Of a stretch of DNA of 64,000 bases, positions 16,028 to 24,278 are shown piece by piece. The stretch is from Pseudomonas sp. MYb60 (lineage in GTDB: Bacteria > Pseudomonadota > Gammaproteobacteria > Pseudomonadales > Pseudomonadaceae), in NCBI RefSeq assembly GCF_002979555.1, contig NZ_PCOZ01000001.1:186001-250000 (forward strand), in the 5' to 3' direction. Below the pieces are notes generated by a model. That model saw nothing but the letters and a program-made list of their open reading frames with translations, did no database searches and was not told where the DNA came from. Each line of letters begins with the position of its first letter. Positions within the stretch are counted from its first letter, which is position 1. The translations under genes and the position numbers were made by a program.

Positions 16028-16504
16028 ATGAAGATTCAGTCCAATGCGACGCATGTTGTCTTGCCCCTCAATGCACCTGAGACAACCGTTCCTCCTACGT
16101 TGTCGGCATCGCTCAAGCAGGCCATTGCTGACGAGGTGTCTGCCCGGTTCTCACCTGCGCTTCATCCCCATCAACGCAGCTCGTTATTTGAATCGTTCAA
16201 GCAAGCGATCCAAGCTGAAATCAGTACCCATCTCCCCGTGGTGAAGTACAACCAGGAGAACCAGGATAAAACCTTTGGGGCCGCCATGACGTTCGGCGGT
16301 GCCGTGATGCAGGGTCTGGGCAAGAGGATCGGGAGTGCCGGTGGGGTAGGAGCGAAAGTTGTCGGGGCAGGCATGGTGTTCGGTGGGAAAGTGGCTGAAG
16401 AAACGGGGAAAAACACCTACGGGAACGCTGGTAGCTCTGGCACCACCGGTGGCACCAATGCCTATTCAGGCTTTTACACCGGGTTCGGCGGCTCTAATAA
16501 GTGA
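16028..16504 (+). CDS. Glycine-rich Cys-free protein, 158 aa, unknown function
   Basis: No family recognised. Residues 25-70 hold two similar amphipathic helices (LSASLKQAIADEVSARFSP and LFESFKQAIQAEISTHLP). From residue 82 the chain is rich in Gly, Ala and Val in GxxxG spacing (MTFGGAVMQGLGKRIGSAGG), then a Gly/Ser/Thr tail. No Cys, no signal peptide. The composition is like glycine-zipper or harpin-like proteins. The ribosome site at the ATG 16028 is weak; a TTG upstream at 15986 would add 14 unlikely residues. It stands alone, convergent to the alginate operon, with a strong terminator between. Confidence 0.55.
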   Translation: MKIQSNATHVVLPLNAPETTVPPTLSASLKQAIADEVSARFSPALHPHQRSSLFESFKQAIQAEISTHLPVVKYNQENQDKTFGAAMTFGGAVMQGLGKRIGSAGGVGAKVVGAGMVFGGKVAEETGKNTYGNAGSSGTTGGTNAYSGFYTGFGGSNK

Positions 16505-16545
16505 GTGCCTGGGTTCGCCTTAGGGTTGTCTGAGGGCGCAATAAA

Positions 16546-16600
16546 AAGCCCCCGCCCAACCGACTGCGGATAGGGGACGCAGTCGGCTGGACGGGGGCTT
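16546..16600. terminator. Strong terminator ending the alginate operon, probably bidirectional
   Basis: A 23-base arm AAGCCCCCGCCCAACCGACT... pairs almost completely with ...AGTCGGCTGGACGGGGGCTT across a 9-base loop. Read on the minus strand it is followed by TTTTTATT, a good T-run for algA; on the plus strand the run is only TTCTTGT. Confidence 0.88.
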
Positions 16601-16614
16601 CTTGTACGACTGTT

Positions 16615-18066
16615 TTACTGCGCGATAGTTTTCACCGACACGCCACGTTCAACCGGCGTCGAGCGCCCGTAGATATCTTCGAACCGCTCGATATCGTCTT
16701 CGCCCAAATAGCTGCCCGATTGCACTTCGATGATCTCCAACGGGATCTTGCCCGGGTTGCGCAGGCGGTGCACCGAGGCGATCGGGATGTAGGTGGACTG
16801 GTTCTCGCACAGCAGGAACACGTTCTCGTCGCAGGTCACTTCGGCGGTGCCGCTGACCACGATCCAGTGTTCGGCGCGGTGGTGGTGCATCTGCAGCGAC
16901 AGGCACGCGCCCGGTTTCACCGAGATGTGCTTGACCTGGAAGCGACCGCCCATGTCCACCGAGTCGTAGGAGCCCCACGGACGATAGACTTCGCAGTGGT
17001 TCTGGGTCTCGGTGCGGCCCTGTTCGTTGAGGGTGTTGACCATCTGCTTGACGCCCTGGACCTTGTCCTTGTGGGCAATCATCATCGCGTCCTTGGTTTC
17101 CACCACGACGATGTTTTCCAGGCCGATCACCGACACCAGCTTGCCGTTGCCGTGGATCATGCAGTTCTTGCTGTCCTGGATGACCACATCGCCCTTGGTC
17201 ACGTTGCCGTTGGCGTCTTTATCGTTGACCGCCCACAGCGAAGCCCAGCAGCCCACGTCGCTCCAGCCGGCGCTCAGCGGGACCACGCAGGCGCGCTGGG
17301 TTTTTTCCATCACGGCGTAGTCGATGGAGTTGTCCGGGCAGCAGGCGAACGTCGCTTCGTCGAAGGACACCGTGTCGGCATCCTGCTCGCTGCGCTCGAG
17401 GGTCAGCAGGCAGGTGTCGTAGATGTCCGGGTCGTGCTTTTTCAGCTCTTCGAGGAAGCGACTCGCGCGGAACAGGAACATGCCGCTGTTCCAGAAATAG
17501 CCGCCGCTTTTGACGAACTCGACGGCGCGTTTTTCATTCGGTTTTTCCACGAACTGTTCGACGCGGCTCACGCCTTCGGGCAGCAGCGAATCGTTGGTGG
17601 ACTTGATGTAGCCGTAGCCGGTTTCCGGACGGGTGGCCGGCACGCCGAACAGCACCATCTCGCCACGCTCGGCGGCCACGGTGGCCAGGGCGAGGGCGCG
17701 TTGCAGGGCTTTCTGGTCGTCGATCACGTGATCGGCCGGCAGCACCAGCATCAACTCGTCGCGGCCTTCATTGACCAGCATCATCGCGGTGAGGGCCACG
17801 GCCGGTGCGGTGTTGCGGCCGAACGGTTCCATCAGGATGCGCTGGCATTCAAGCTTGCGGTTAGCCAGTTGCTCGTTGACGATGAAACGGTGGTCCTTGT
17901 TGCAGACCACGATCGGCGAGTCCATGCCTTCGAACACCAGGCGTTCCAGGGTTTGCTGGAACAGCGTGTGCTCACCGGTCAGGGCCAGGAACTGTTTTGG
18001 AAACTGTTTGCGCGATAGCGGCCAAAGACGTGAGCCGCTGCCACCGGAGAGGATTACTGGGATCAT
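16615..18066 (-). CDS. algA: Mannose-6-phosphate isomerase/GDP-mannose pyrophosphorylase AlgA
   Basis: Bifunctional cytosolic enzyme of 483 aa making mannose-6-P from fructose-6-P and GDP-mannose from mannose-1-P. The N-terminal nucleotidyltransferase has the signature GGSGSRLWPLSRKQFPKQFL and FVEKPNEKRA; the C-terminal cupin isomerase (from about residue 350) has WGSYDSVDMGGRFQVKHI and the metal-binding QMHHHRAEHW. Last gene of the alginate operon, 72 bases after algF, with AAGGAG before the ATG and a strong terminator behind. The length and fusion are those of all type II PMIs. Confidence 0.96.
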   Translation of the reverse strand: MIPVILSGGSGSRLWPLSRKQFPKQFLALTGEHTLFQQTLERLVFEGMDSPIVVCNKDHRFIVNEQLANRKLECQRILMEPFGRNTAPAVALTAMMLVNEGRDELMLVLPADHVIDDQKALQRALALATVAAERGEMVLFGVPATRPETGYGYIKSTNDSLLPEGVSRVEQFVEKPNEKRAVEFVKSGGYFWNSGMFLFRASRFLEELKKHDPDIYDTCLLTLERSEQDADTVSFDEATFACCPDNSIDYAVMEKTQRACVVPLSAGWSDVGCWASLWAVNDKDANGNVTKGDVVIQDSKNCMIHGNGKLVSVIGLENIVVVETKDAMMIAHKDKVQGVKQMVNTLNEQGRTETQNHCEVYRPWGSYDSVDMGGRFQVKHISVKPGACLSLQMHHHRAEHWIVVSGTAEVTCDENVFLLCENQSTYIPIASVHRLRNPGKIPLEIIEVQSGSYLGEDDIERFEDIYGRSTPVERGVSVKTIAQ

Positions 18067-18098
18067 GGGTGTTTCTCCTTGAATCGATTGGGGTCAGA

Positions 18099-18120
18099 GC
18101 CCACCCCTACTGGGGCGGGC
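18099..18120. repeat. Small hairpin between algF and algA
   Basis: GCCCACCCC-TACT-GGGGCGGGC forms a nine-pair stem with one mismatch and a tetraloop in the 72-bp algF-algA gap. No T-run follows on the minus strand, so it may affect mRNA decay or readthrough rather than end transcription. Confidence 0.45.
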
Positions 18121-18138
18121 CTCAAGTTGAAAAGCTAA

Positions 18139-18792
18139 TCAGCGGGTCGATACCGGGCGTTTCACCCAGACTGGCGACAGGCTCGAACCGGAGCCTGTGA
18201 CATACAGCACCGCCGCTTCACCACGTTCCAACGCAACCGGCTTCACATCACCGACTTTCTTGTCACCGTCATACAACGCCAGGCTTACCTTCACCGGGTT
18301 GATTTCGCGCTCGCCACGGCCCTTGGCGGCCACCGACTTGACCACATCGGTCTTGCCATCGGCGGTCTTCAAAGTCAGGGCCTTGTCACTCAGGTTTTGC
18401 ACACGTACCAGGGATTTCTGCTTGTTCTTGAACGGCGGCTCTTCGATCAGCTGCGGCTGGCCGCTGCCGTTGTTGACCAAGGTGTAGTAGTGATCAGCGG
18501 CGAGCTTGACCGGCACGGTCTGGCTGCCGACCTTGGCGCTGTAGTCACCGCCGGGCATGAAGCTGAAGTCGCTGCTGGCCAGGGGCGCAACGTCGCTCAG
18601 GTTGGTGCTGCCAACCGTTGCGCTGACTTCCTGGTTCGACGCGTTGAAGACCCGCACGAAGCTGGAGCCTTTTGGTGCGACGGGGCCGTACAGCGCGGCA
18701 TCACCGGCAAAGGCCGACATGGAAGCGATGCTCAGGCCAGCGGCGATTGCCAGGGTCTTGGCGAGACGACGAGGAGTAGTAGTGAAAGTCAT
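18139..18792 (-). CDS. algF: Alginate O-acetylation protein AlgF
   Basis: Periplasmic protein of 217 aa required, with AlgI and AlgJ, for O-acetylation of mannuronate. Signal peptide MTFTTTPRRLAKTLAIAAGL...SAFAGD, cleavage at AFA-GD. The mature part has AlgF features: GDAALYGPVAPKGSSFVRV, PGGDYSAKVG and, at the end, AAVLYVTGSG. The start at 18792 is fixed by AGAGGT six bases upstream; upstream in-frame codons belong to the algJ end region. Sits between algJ and algA as in other Pseudomonas. No enzymatic motif. Confidence 0.93.
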   Translation of the reverse strand: MTFTTTPRRLAKTLAIAAGLSIASMSAFAGDAALYGPVAPKGSSFVRVFNASNQEVSATVGSTNLSDVAPLASSDFSFMPGGDYSAKVGSQTVPVKLAADHYYTLVNNGSGQPQLIEEPPFKNKQKSLVRVQNLSDKALTLKTADGKTDVVKSVAAKGRGEREINPVKVSLALYDGDKKVGDVKPVALERGEAAVLYVTGSGSSLSPVWVKRPVSTR

Positions 18793-18808
18793 GTGAGTTA
18801 CCTCTCTT

Positions 18809-19981
18809 TCAGTTTTGCGCCCGTTCGGGCGTCTCGGATTTTTGGGTGTTGATAGCCATGTTTTGTTGGCGCGAACCGGCTTGTTTAAGTTGCGCAACCC
18901 ACGACGGGTCGGCATCACCGATTTCGTTGTTTACCGGCAGATAACGTTCAGGAAACTCCCAGATCAGCACCTGTGGCGGGCTGTTCTTGAAGTCGTCGCT
19001 TTTCAGGTAGCTGAGCATCGGCAGGATCGGCCCGTGGCCGTCTTCCGAGTAGTTGATGACATCGCTGTGCAGGGCCTGCTTGAGCGCGCCGACGAAGTTC
19101 CAGTTGGGGTTGGCGCTGTAGCTGGTGCCTACCAGGGCCACTGGGGTTTCACTGTTGCTGAACAGCGCATCGTCGCCACCGGCTTCAGCCAGGTGGGTGA
19201 CGCGTTTTTCCAGCGGCTCTTTGGGCGGCATCAGGTTTTCGAACAGCGGGTCCAGGGGCAGGAACAGACGCAGGTCGCCTTTATGCGGTGCGGTGTTCTC
19301 GGCCTCGGTGACGAAGCGCTGTGGCTCGCCGCTCAGCGGGGTTTTCTGCGCGATGGTCTTGGCCAGTTGCTGGGCGGCGATCTCGGCACCGTCCGGGGTC
19401 CAGTGGGTGTCGGTGCGCAGGAACACTTGCTTGCCGCTCAGCTTGGCCTGTTGCAGGGGGCCAAGCAGGTCGGGTGCCGGGATCTTGTCGGCCGCGACAC
19501 GGGCATGGAAGTCCTGGTACAGATTGGCGTGGATGCTCGCCGGTTTCACCTCACCGATGTGCTCCGGGTACAGGCGCACCTTGGCCGGCACGATCGCCAT
19601 TACCAACTGAATGCCTTGGGCCTTGAGCTTCTGGCGCACGCCTTCGACCAGCGCATAGTTGCCTTGCAGGTTCTGGTCTTCATTGACGATGGGGTTGAAC
19701 TCCTCGTCGCTGTACAACCAGTGATCGCGGCCCAGCACCACGCCAGGGCGACCTTCATTGAACAGCTTGTAGTCCAGCGCCGCCCAGAGGTTGGTGCCCA
19801 GGCGCTTGATCGGGAACTCGTCGTCGTAATGGGTCTCGACGGCCTTGGTCCAGCGACCGTTGAGCACGGTCGCATCGGCATTGGTGCTGAAGCCCAGGAA
19901 ACTGCGCAGCGACCAGGCGCCCAGGGCCAGTAGCAGCGCCATGAACAGGCCGATGTAGAGGACGCGTAATGAACGGGTCAT
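18809..19981 (-). CDS. algJ: Alginate O-acetyltransferase AlgJ
   Basis: Membrane-anchored periplasmic SGNH-like O-acetylase, 390 aa. One N-terminal anchor (VLYIGLFMALLLALGAWSL). Catalytic features of the AlgX/AlgJ group: DTHWTPDGAEIAAQQL (Asp-x-His) and the Ser motif ALVGTSYSANPNWNF. Thought to pass acetyl groups received through AlgI to the chain or to AlgX. Ends 16 bases before algF and starts 11 bases after algI. Confidence 0.94.
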   Translation of the reverse strand: MTRSLRVLYIGLFMALLLALGAWSLRSFLGFSTNADATVLNGRWTKAVETHYDDEFPIKRLGTNLWAALDYKLFNEGRPGVVLGRDHWLYSDEEFNPIVNEDQNLQGNYALVEGVRQKLKAQGIQLVMAIVPAKVRLYPEHIGEVKPASIHANLYQDFHARVAADKIPAPDLLGPLQQAKLSGKQVFLRTDTHWTPDGAEIAAQQLAKTIAQKTPLSGEPQRFVTEAENTAPHKGDLRLFLPLDPLFENLMPPKEPLEKRVTHLAEAGGDDALFSNSETPVALVGTSYSANPNWNFVGALKQALHSDVINYSEDGHGPILPMLSYLKSDDFKNSPPQVLIWEFPERYLPVNNEIGDADPSWVAQLKQAGSRQQNMAINTQKSETPERAQN

Positions 19982-19992
19982 GGTCGGCTCCC

Positions 19993-21534
19993 TCAGAATT
20001 GGAAGTAAAGGAACGGCGAGAAACTCTGCGCCGACAGTTTGAGAATCGACGCCACGAACAGCAGCAGCACCACCGCGCGCATCGCGTAGCGTGGCCAGTC
20101 AGCGGTCCAGTAGGCCGGTTGTACGGCGGCGTCCTGGCCCACGCTGAAACCGGGCTGGTGGATGCTGCCGGGGTTGTCACCCGGTACCGCCTTGATCAGG
20201 CTCGGGTCGGCTGGCTGGGTTTTGTCGGTCTTCTCGGCAGGGCGGTTGGTGTAGAAATCACGCAGGCCGAAGAACGCCAAGGTTGCATACGCCACCACCA
20301 GGGTTGCCACTTGCAGGCCGGTCAGGCTGGCCCGGTTGAGTTCCGACAGCGACCACTCGCCAAAGCTGAACATCGCACCGTACATACGGCCGGCGACGTG
20401 CAGGTTTTCGGCGCGGAAGATTACCCAGCCCATCACCACCAGCAGGAAGGTGAAGGCCCAACGCACCGGGTTGAAGCTGCGCGGCGAGGTGTTGAGGCCG
20501 ATGGCTTTTTCAATCGCCAGCCACATGCCGTGCCACGCACCCCACACGATGTAGGTGATGTTTGCACCGTGCCACAAGCCACCGAGCAGCATGGTCAGGA
20601 ACAGGTTGCGGTAAGTGGTCAGCGTGCCTTTGCGGTTACCGCCCAAGGTGATGTACAGGTAGTCACGCAGCCAGGTAGAGAGGCTGATGTGCCAGCGGCG
20701 CCAGAACTCGGTGATCGACTGGCTGATGTACGGCTGCTTGAAGTTTTCCATGAAGCGGAAACCCATCATCAAGCCCAGGCCGATGGCCATGTCGCTGTAG
20801 CCGGAGAAGTCGAAGTACAGCTGCGCGGTGTAGGCCAGTGCGCCGAGCCAGGCGTCACCCGTGGTCGGGTTTTGCAGGGCGAAGCAATGGTCGGCCACCA
20901 CCGCCAGGGTGTCGGCGATGAAGACCTTCTTGATGAAACCTTGCATGAACCGCGTGCAGCCCTCGGAGAACTTGTCGAGGGTGTGGGTGCGGTTGTTGAA
21001 CTGGTCCGCGAGGTCGCGAAAGCGCAGCACGGGGCCGGCGATCAAGTGCGGGAAAATCGCCACGAACGCCGCAAAGTCGATGAGGTTGCGGGTGGCCGGG
21101 GTGTCGCCGCGATACACGTCGATGATGTAGCTGATGGACTCGAAGATATAGAACGAGATACCGATCGGCAGCAGCACATGGGTGAGGATGAACGGCTCCA
21201 GGCCTGCCGACTTCATCATCACGTTGATGCTGTCGACGCCGAAGTTGGCGTACTTGAAGTAGCCGAGGATGCACAGGTCGACCACCACGCCGAGCAACAG
21301 CCAGCGCTGGGCCGGCTTGGTGCGCACGCCCGCTGCACCGACCTTGAGGCCGATCCAGTAGTTCCACAGCGTCACGGCGGCAAACAGCGCCAGGAAGTCC
21401 ACTCGCCACCAGGCGTAGAACACGTAGCTGGCAATCAGCAGCAGCAGGTTGCGATAGCGTTGCCCGCTCAAGTAATACAAGCCGAGAAAGATCGGCAAGA
21501 ACAGAAACAGGAACACATTGGACGAGAAAACCAT
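19993..21534 (-). CDS. algI: Alginate O-acetyltransferase AlgI (MBOAT family)
   Basis: Polytopic inner-membrane protein of 513 aa that brings acetyl groups across the membrane. The start MVFSSNVFLFLFLPIFLGLYY is the family N-terminus, with GGAGAG upstream; the in-frame upstream sequence is non-coding. MBOAT hallmarks are FWRRWHISLSTWLRDYLYI and the catalytic-His region GGLWHGANITYIVWGAWHG. A C-terminal loop rich in Lys/Asp/Pro (about 430-480) precedes the last helix. The 153-bp gap to algL upstream contains a REP-type hairpin. Confidence 0.95.
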   Translation of the reverse strand: MVFSSNVFLFLFLPIFLGLYYLSGQRYRNLLLLIASYVFYAWWRVDFLALFAAVTLWNYWIGLKVGAAGVRTKPAQRWLLLGVVVDLCILGYFKYANFGVDSINVMMKSAGLEPFILTHVLLPIGISFYIFESISYIIDVYRGDTPATRNLIDFAAFVAIFPHLIAGPVLRFRDLADQFNNRTHTLDKFSEGCTRFMQGFIKKVFIADTLAVVADHCFALQNPTTGDAWLGALAYTAQLYFDFSGYSDMAIGLGLMMGFRFMENFKQPYISQSITEFWRRWHISLSTWLRDYLYITLGGNRKGTLTTYRNLFLTMLLGGLWHGANITYIVWGAWHGMWLAIEKAIGLNTSPRSFNPVRWAFTFLLVVMGWVIFRAENLHVAGRMYGAMFSFGEWSLSELNRASLTGLQVATLVVAYATLAFFGLRDFYTNRPAEKTDKTQPADPSLIKAVPGDNPGSIHQPGFSVGQDAAVQPAYWTADWPRYAMRAVVLLLFVASILKLSAQSFSPFLYFQF

Positions 21535-21640
21535 CCCGATCTCTCCATGTTTAACCACAGTCAAGGGCAGAGCCCCCCCAAACCCCCCCACGATTTCGAA
21601 GGAGGGCGGTACAACTATTCCACTGCCGAAACCGGCTTAA

Positions 21641-21672
21641 AATGTGGGAGGGGGCAAGCTCCCTCCCACAAT
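21641..21672. repeat. REP-type hairpin between algL and algI
   Basis: ATGTGGGAGGGGGCAAGC followed by TCCCTCCCACA is a near-perfect inverted repeat of the GTGGGAGGGGG(C)TTGC class. It lies inside the alginate operon in the unusually long 153-bp algL-algI gap. Confidence 0.75.
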
Positions 21673-21687
21673 TTTTACCGCGTTGCG

Positions 21688-22797
21688 TCAGCTACCCTTG
21701 TTGCCTTTTTCATGCGCCGGGTCGTAGACCTTGGTCAGGTCACCCCCCAGGCGGAAGGTCTTGAACGGCTGCATCCCATGCTTGCGCTCAAGTACATCCG
21801 GGGCGCAGGTGTAGAGGGTGCAGAAGGGTTCAAGCCAGGCATATTTCATGTCTTTCTTGAGGTCTTCCATGTCTTGCTTCTTGCCATTCTTCTGCTCGAA
21901 GAGGTCCGGGTCCTTGACCCCGGCCAGTACCTTCTCGCCCAGGCGCTTGAGCGCGCTGTTGTTTTCCTGGCGCAGGTCAACACCGTTGACCAAGGCAAAG
22001 CTGGCAATCATCGACAGCGGCGGCAGGGCGTAGTTGTGATACGACAAGGCCCGTTGCTGGCGCTTCAATTCATTCGGCAAGAAACCCTGGTCATCGACCT
22101 GGTTGACGCCAACCTTGTATTCCTTCACGGCCCAGTCAAACAGGTCGCGGCGGTTGGTGGCGACAGACGTGGCCATCACTGACCAGGCAGCCCAGTAGGA
22201 GTGGTTGTTGGTTTTTTCCAGCGGCAGGTTGTCCCAGTCGCTCACCACCTGATCGGCCAGCTTGTTGAACCAGGCTTCGATCAGCTGTGATTCCTGCTGG
22301 TGGTTGGCCAGCGGGTGGGAGTCGGAAAACTTCAGGCGGACATAGGCCGACGCCATGCTGCCCAGTGCCCATTTGCGCATGGACTTGCCGGTGTGGTTGA
22401 AGTCCTTGGACATCAGTGCATCGGCCTTGGCCCAACTGGTCAGCCAGTTGAGCGTGCATTCCAGCTGCTCCGGACGACCGTCGCGCATGAACTGCATCAC
22501 GCGCTTGCTGGTGTCTTTTTCCAGCTTGGTGATATCGGCGGTGCTGTCGCGGAAGGCTTTTTCCGATTGCACATTCAGTGTGGAACGGGCTTTGTCCGAA
22601 CCCTCGTACTTGCTGCGAAATTGCAGCGAGCCGGTGTACGGCGCCGGCATGGCGTCGCAGTCATTCTTGAAGTCGCCGGTCTTGAAGGCTTCCACCGGGG
22701 CGAAATAGCCCTGAGGCGGACGCAGTGGGGCGGCGGCGTTGACTGAGCCGGCGAACATCGCCAGGCCCAGCAGCGTTGGAATCAATAACTTCTGCAT
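21688..22797 (-). CDS. algL: Alginate lyase AlgL
   Basis: Periplasmic PL5 poly(mannuronate) lyase of 369 aa. It degrades alginate misdirected into the periplasm and forms part of the export complex. Signal peptide [23 protein letters not shown]. Catalytic-site motifs of PL5: [17 protein letters not shown] and [14 protein letters not shown], then [20 protein letters not shown]. Start at 22797 follows GAGG by six bases; an ATG 12 bases upstream lies inside that site. 24 bases after algX. Confidence 0.95.
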   Translation of the reverse strand: MQKLLIPTLLGLAMFAGSVNAAAPLRPPQGYFAPVEAFKTGDFKNDCDAMPAPYTGSLQFRSKYEGSDKARSTLNVQSEKAFRDSTADITKLEKDTSKRVMQFMRDGRPEQLECTLNWLTSWAKADALMSKDFNHTGKSMRKWALGSMASAYVRLKFSDSHPLANHQQESQLIEAWFNKLADQVVSDWDNLPLEKTNNHSYWAAWSVMATSVATNRRDLFDWAVKEYKVGVNQVDDQGFLPNELKRQQRALSYHNYALPPLSMIASFALVNGVDLRQENNSALKRLGEKVLAGVKDPDLFEQKNGKKQDMEDLKKDMKYAWLEPFCTLYTCAPDVLERKHGMQPFKTFRLGGDLTKVYDPAHEKGNKGS

Positions 22798-22821
22798 AGG
22801 TAACCTCATTGCGCACTTACT

Positions 22822-24267
22822 TCACGGCAGCGAAGCAGTCTTCTGACCGCCGCTAGGGAATACGTTGCGTGTGCAAATTTTCGCTTCAACCTTCTGCGCG
22901 GCCTGGCCCGCTTCCGGACCCTGCACTTCCACGGCCAGCAAGTTCTGCGAGGCCCAGTCGTCATCGGTGCGCAGTTCAAAGGCGAAACGCCCGTCTGTAT
23001 CGGATGTTTCGGGTTTCTCGATCTTGATGTCCTCGTGGCGCCCGTTCATGTACCAGAGGGTGGCTTGCAGGGTTTTCACCGACGGGTCGGCGAAGCGGAT
23101 ATCGACCTGGTGATTGGCGTTACGCAGGTCTTTGTTCGAACTGTTAACCAGCAATTCGTTCTTGCCCGGCTTCAGGGAAGTGCTCGCGGTCATCTGCGCA
23201 GGCTTGCCTTCGCAACCGTTGTCCAGCAGCGACATCATCTGGCGGTAGATGGTCTCCTGGTCCAGGCGATACAGCGGCGAGAACTCCCAGATAAGGATCT
23301 TCGGCGGGCTCTTCTGGAATTCGTCGCTGCCCAGGTACTGGATCATCGAGCCTTCCAAACCACCGCCGGGGAAGGCGACGTTGAGGATGTCTGCGCCAAT
23401 TTCCTGTTCGAGGAAACCGGCGAAGTTGTAGTTCTTGCCACTGTGGCTGGTGCCCACCAGGGTGATCTGCGGGTTGCCCGAGTCGCCGAACAGGTCGCCG
23501 TCGCCCGCTTCGCCTTTGGGCTCGGTGGTGAACTGGTCCATGTACTGAATCGCGTAGCTGGTGCCACAGAGTTGCCCGGCCATGTTGTGCAGGGTGCCGG
23601 TCTTGCCCATGCGCCCGGAGCGCGTGGTTTCGAATTCGCGCTTGGGAATGTCAGCGAACTCGGGCATCGCACGCACCTTGGCGCCGACGATTTTTGCCGT
23701 GCGCTGGGCGCCGTATGGCGTCCAGTGTTGGTCGCCGCGGAAGTAGAAGTCGTGGGCGGGCAGTTCATCCGGCAACTGTTCGTTGGTCAGCGGCGACAAG
23801 TCCGGCACCACGTAGCCCATCTTGGCGAAACGGCCGAGCATGGTCTTGTAGTTGCCCAACGCCTTGTCGAAATCGAACTTGGCTTTCTCTTCTGGGTTGA
23901 GCTTGTTGCGGTTCACCAGGCCACGGGTCGGCTGGTAGACCACCACCAATTCCACGCCCTTGGCCTTGAACGCATCGTGCAGTTGTTGCATGCGCTTGTA
24001 ACCGGCCGGGGTGGTGTCGAACTCGGTGCGCAGGTCTTCCTGGGTCCGGAACAACCAGTCGCCCTGGGCTTGCACCAGGGTGGTGAAGTTCTGCTGGTAG
24101 CGCGTGGTGTAGTTGCGCGCGTCATGGGCGGCAGGGCACAGGCTGCAGCAAGGTTCAGCGGTGAAAGACGGCGCCTGGACTTCGTCGGCGCGCACGCCCT
24201 GGCTGGCGGCGAGCAGGCCGAGGGCCAGACCCGAGAGGCTCAGCAGTTTGATCATGTGTGGGTGCAT
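22822..24267 (-). CDS. algX: Alginate acetyltransferase/scaffold AlgX
   Basis: Periplasmic two-domain protein of about 481 aa that O-acetylates alginate and bridges AlgK to the export machine. Signal peptide around LLSLSGLALGLLAASQGVRA. The SGNH-like domain holds YFRGDQHWTPYGAQR (Asp-His pair) and the Ser motif LVGTSHSGKNYNFAGFL. The C-terminal carbohydrate-binding module starts near residue 335 and has the last Cys pair. Start: ATG at 24267 or 24276, both with AGGA-type sites; 24267 chosen. The algG stop lies 12 bases upstream. Confidence 0.94.
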   Translation of the reverse strand: MHPHMIKLLSLSGLALGLLAASQGVRADEVQAPSFTAEPCCSLCPAAHDARNYTTRYQQNFTTLVQAQGDWLFRTQEDLRTEFDTTPAGYKRMQQLHDAFKAKGVELVVVYQPTRGLVNRNKLNPEEKAKFDFDKALGNYKTMLGRFAKMGYVVPDLSPLTNEQLPDELPAHDFYFRGDQHWTPYGAQRTAKIVGAKVRAMPEFADIPKREFETTRSGRMGKTGTLHNMAGQLCGTSYAIQYMDQFTTEPKGEAGDGDLFGDSGNPQITLVGTSHSGKNYNFAGFLEQEIGADILNVAFPGGGLEGSMIQYLGSDEFQKSPPKILIWEFSPLYRLDQETIYRQMMSLLDNGCEGKPAQMTASTSLKPGKNELLVNSSNKDLRNANHQVDIRFADPSVKTLQATLWYMNGRHEDIKIEKPETSDTDGRFAFELRTDDDWASQNLLAVEVQGPEAGQAAQKVEAKICTRNVFPSGGQKTASLP

Positions 24268-24278
24268 AAGGGTCATCC

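Noticed and set aside
19969..22182. Very long open frame on the plus strand opposite algI, algJ and algL
   Set aside because: Antisense to well-recognised alginate genes; composition (His, Gln, Arg, Val, Ala rich) is that of a GC-rich shadow frame and there is no family likeness.
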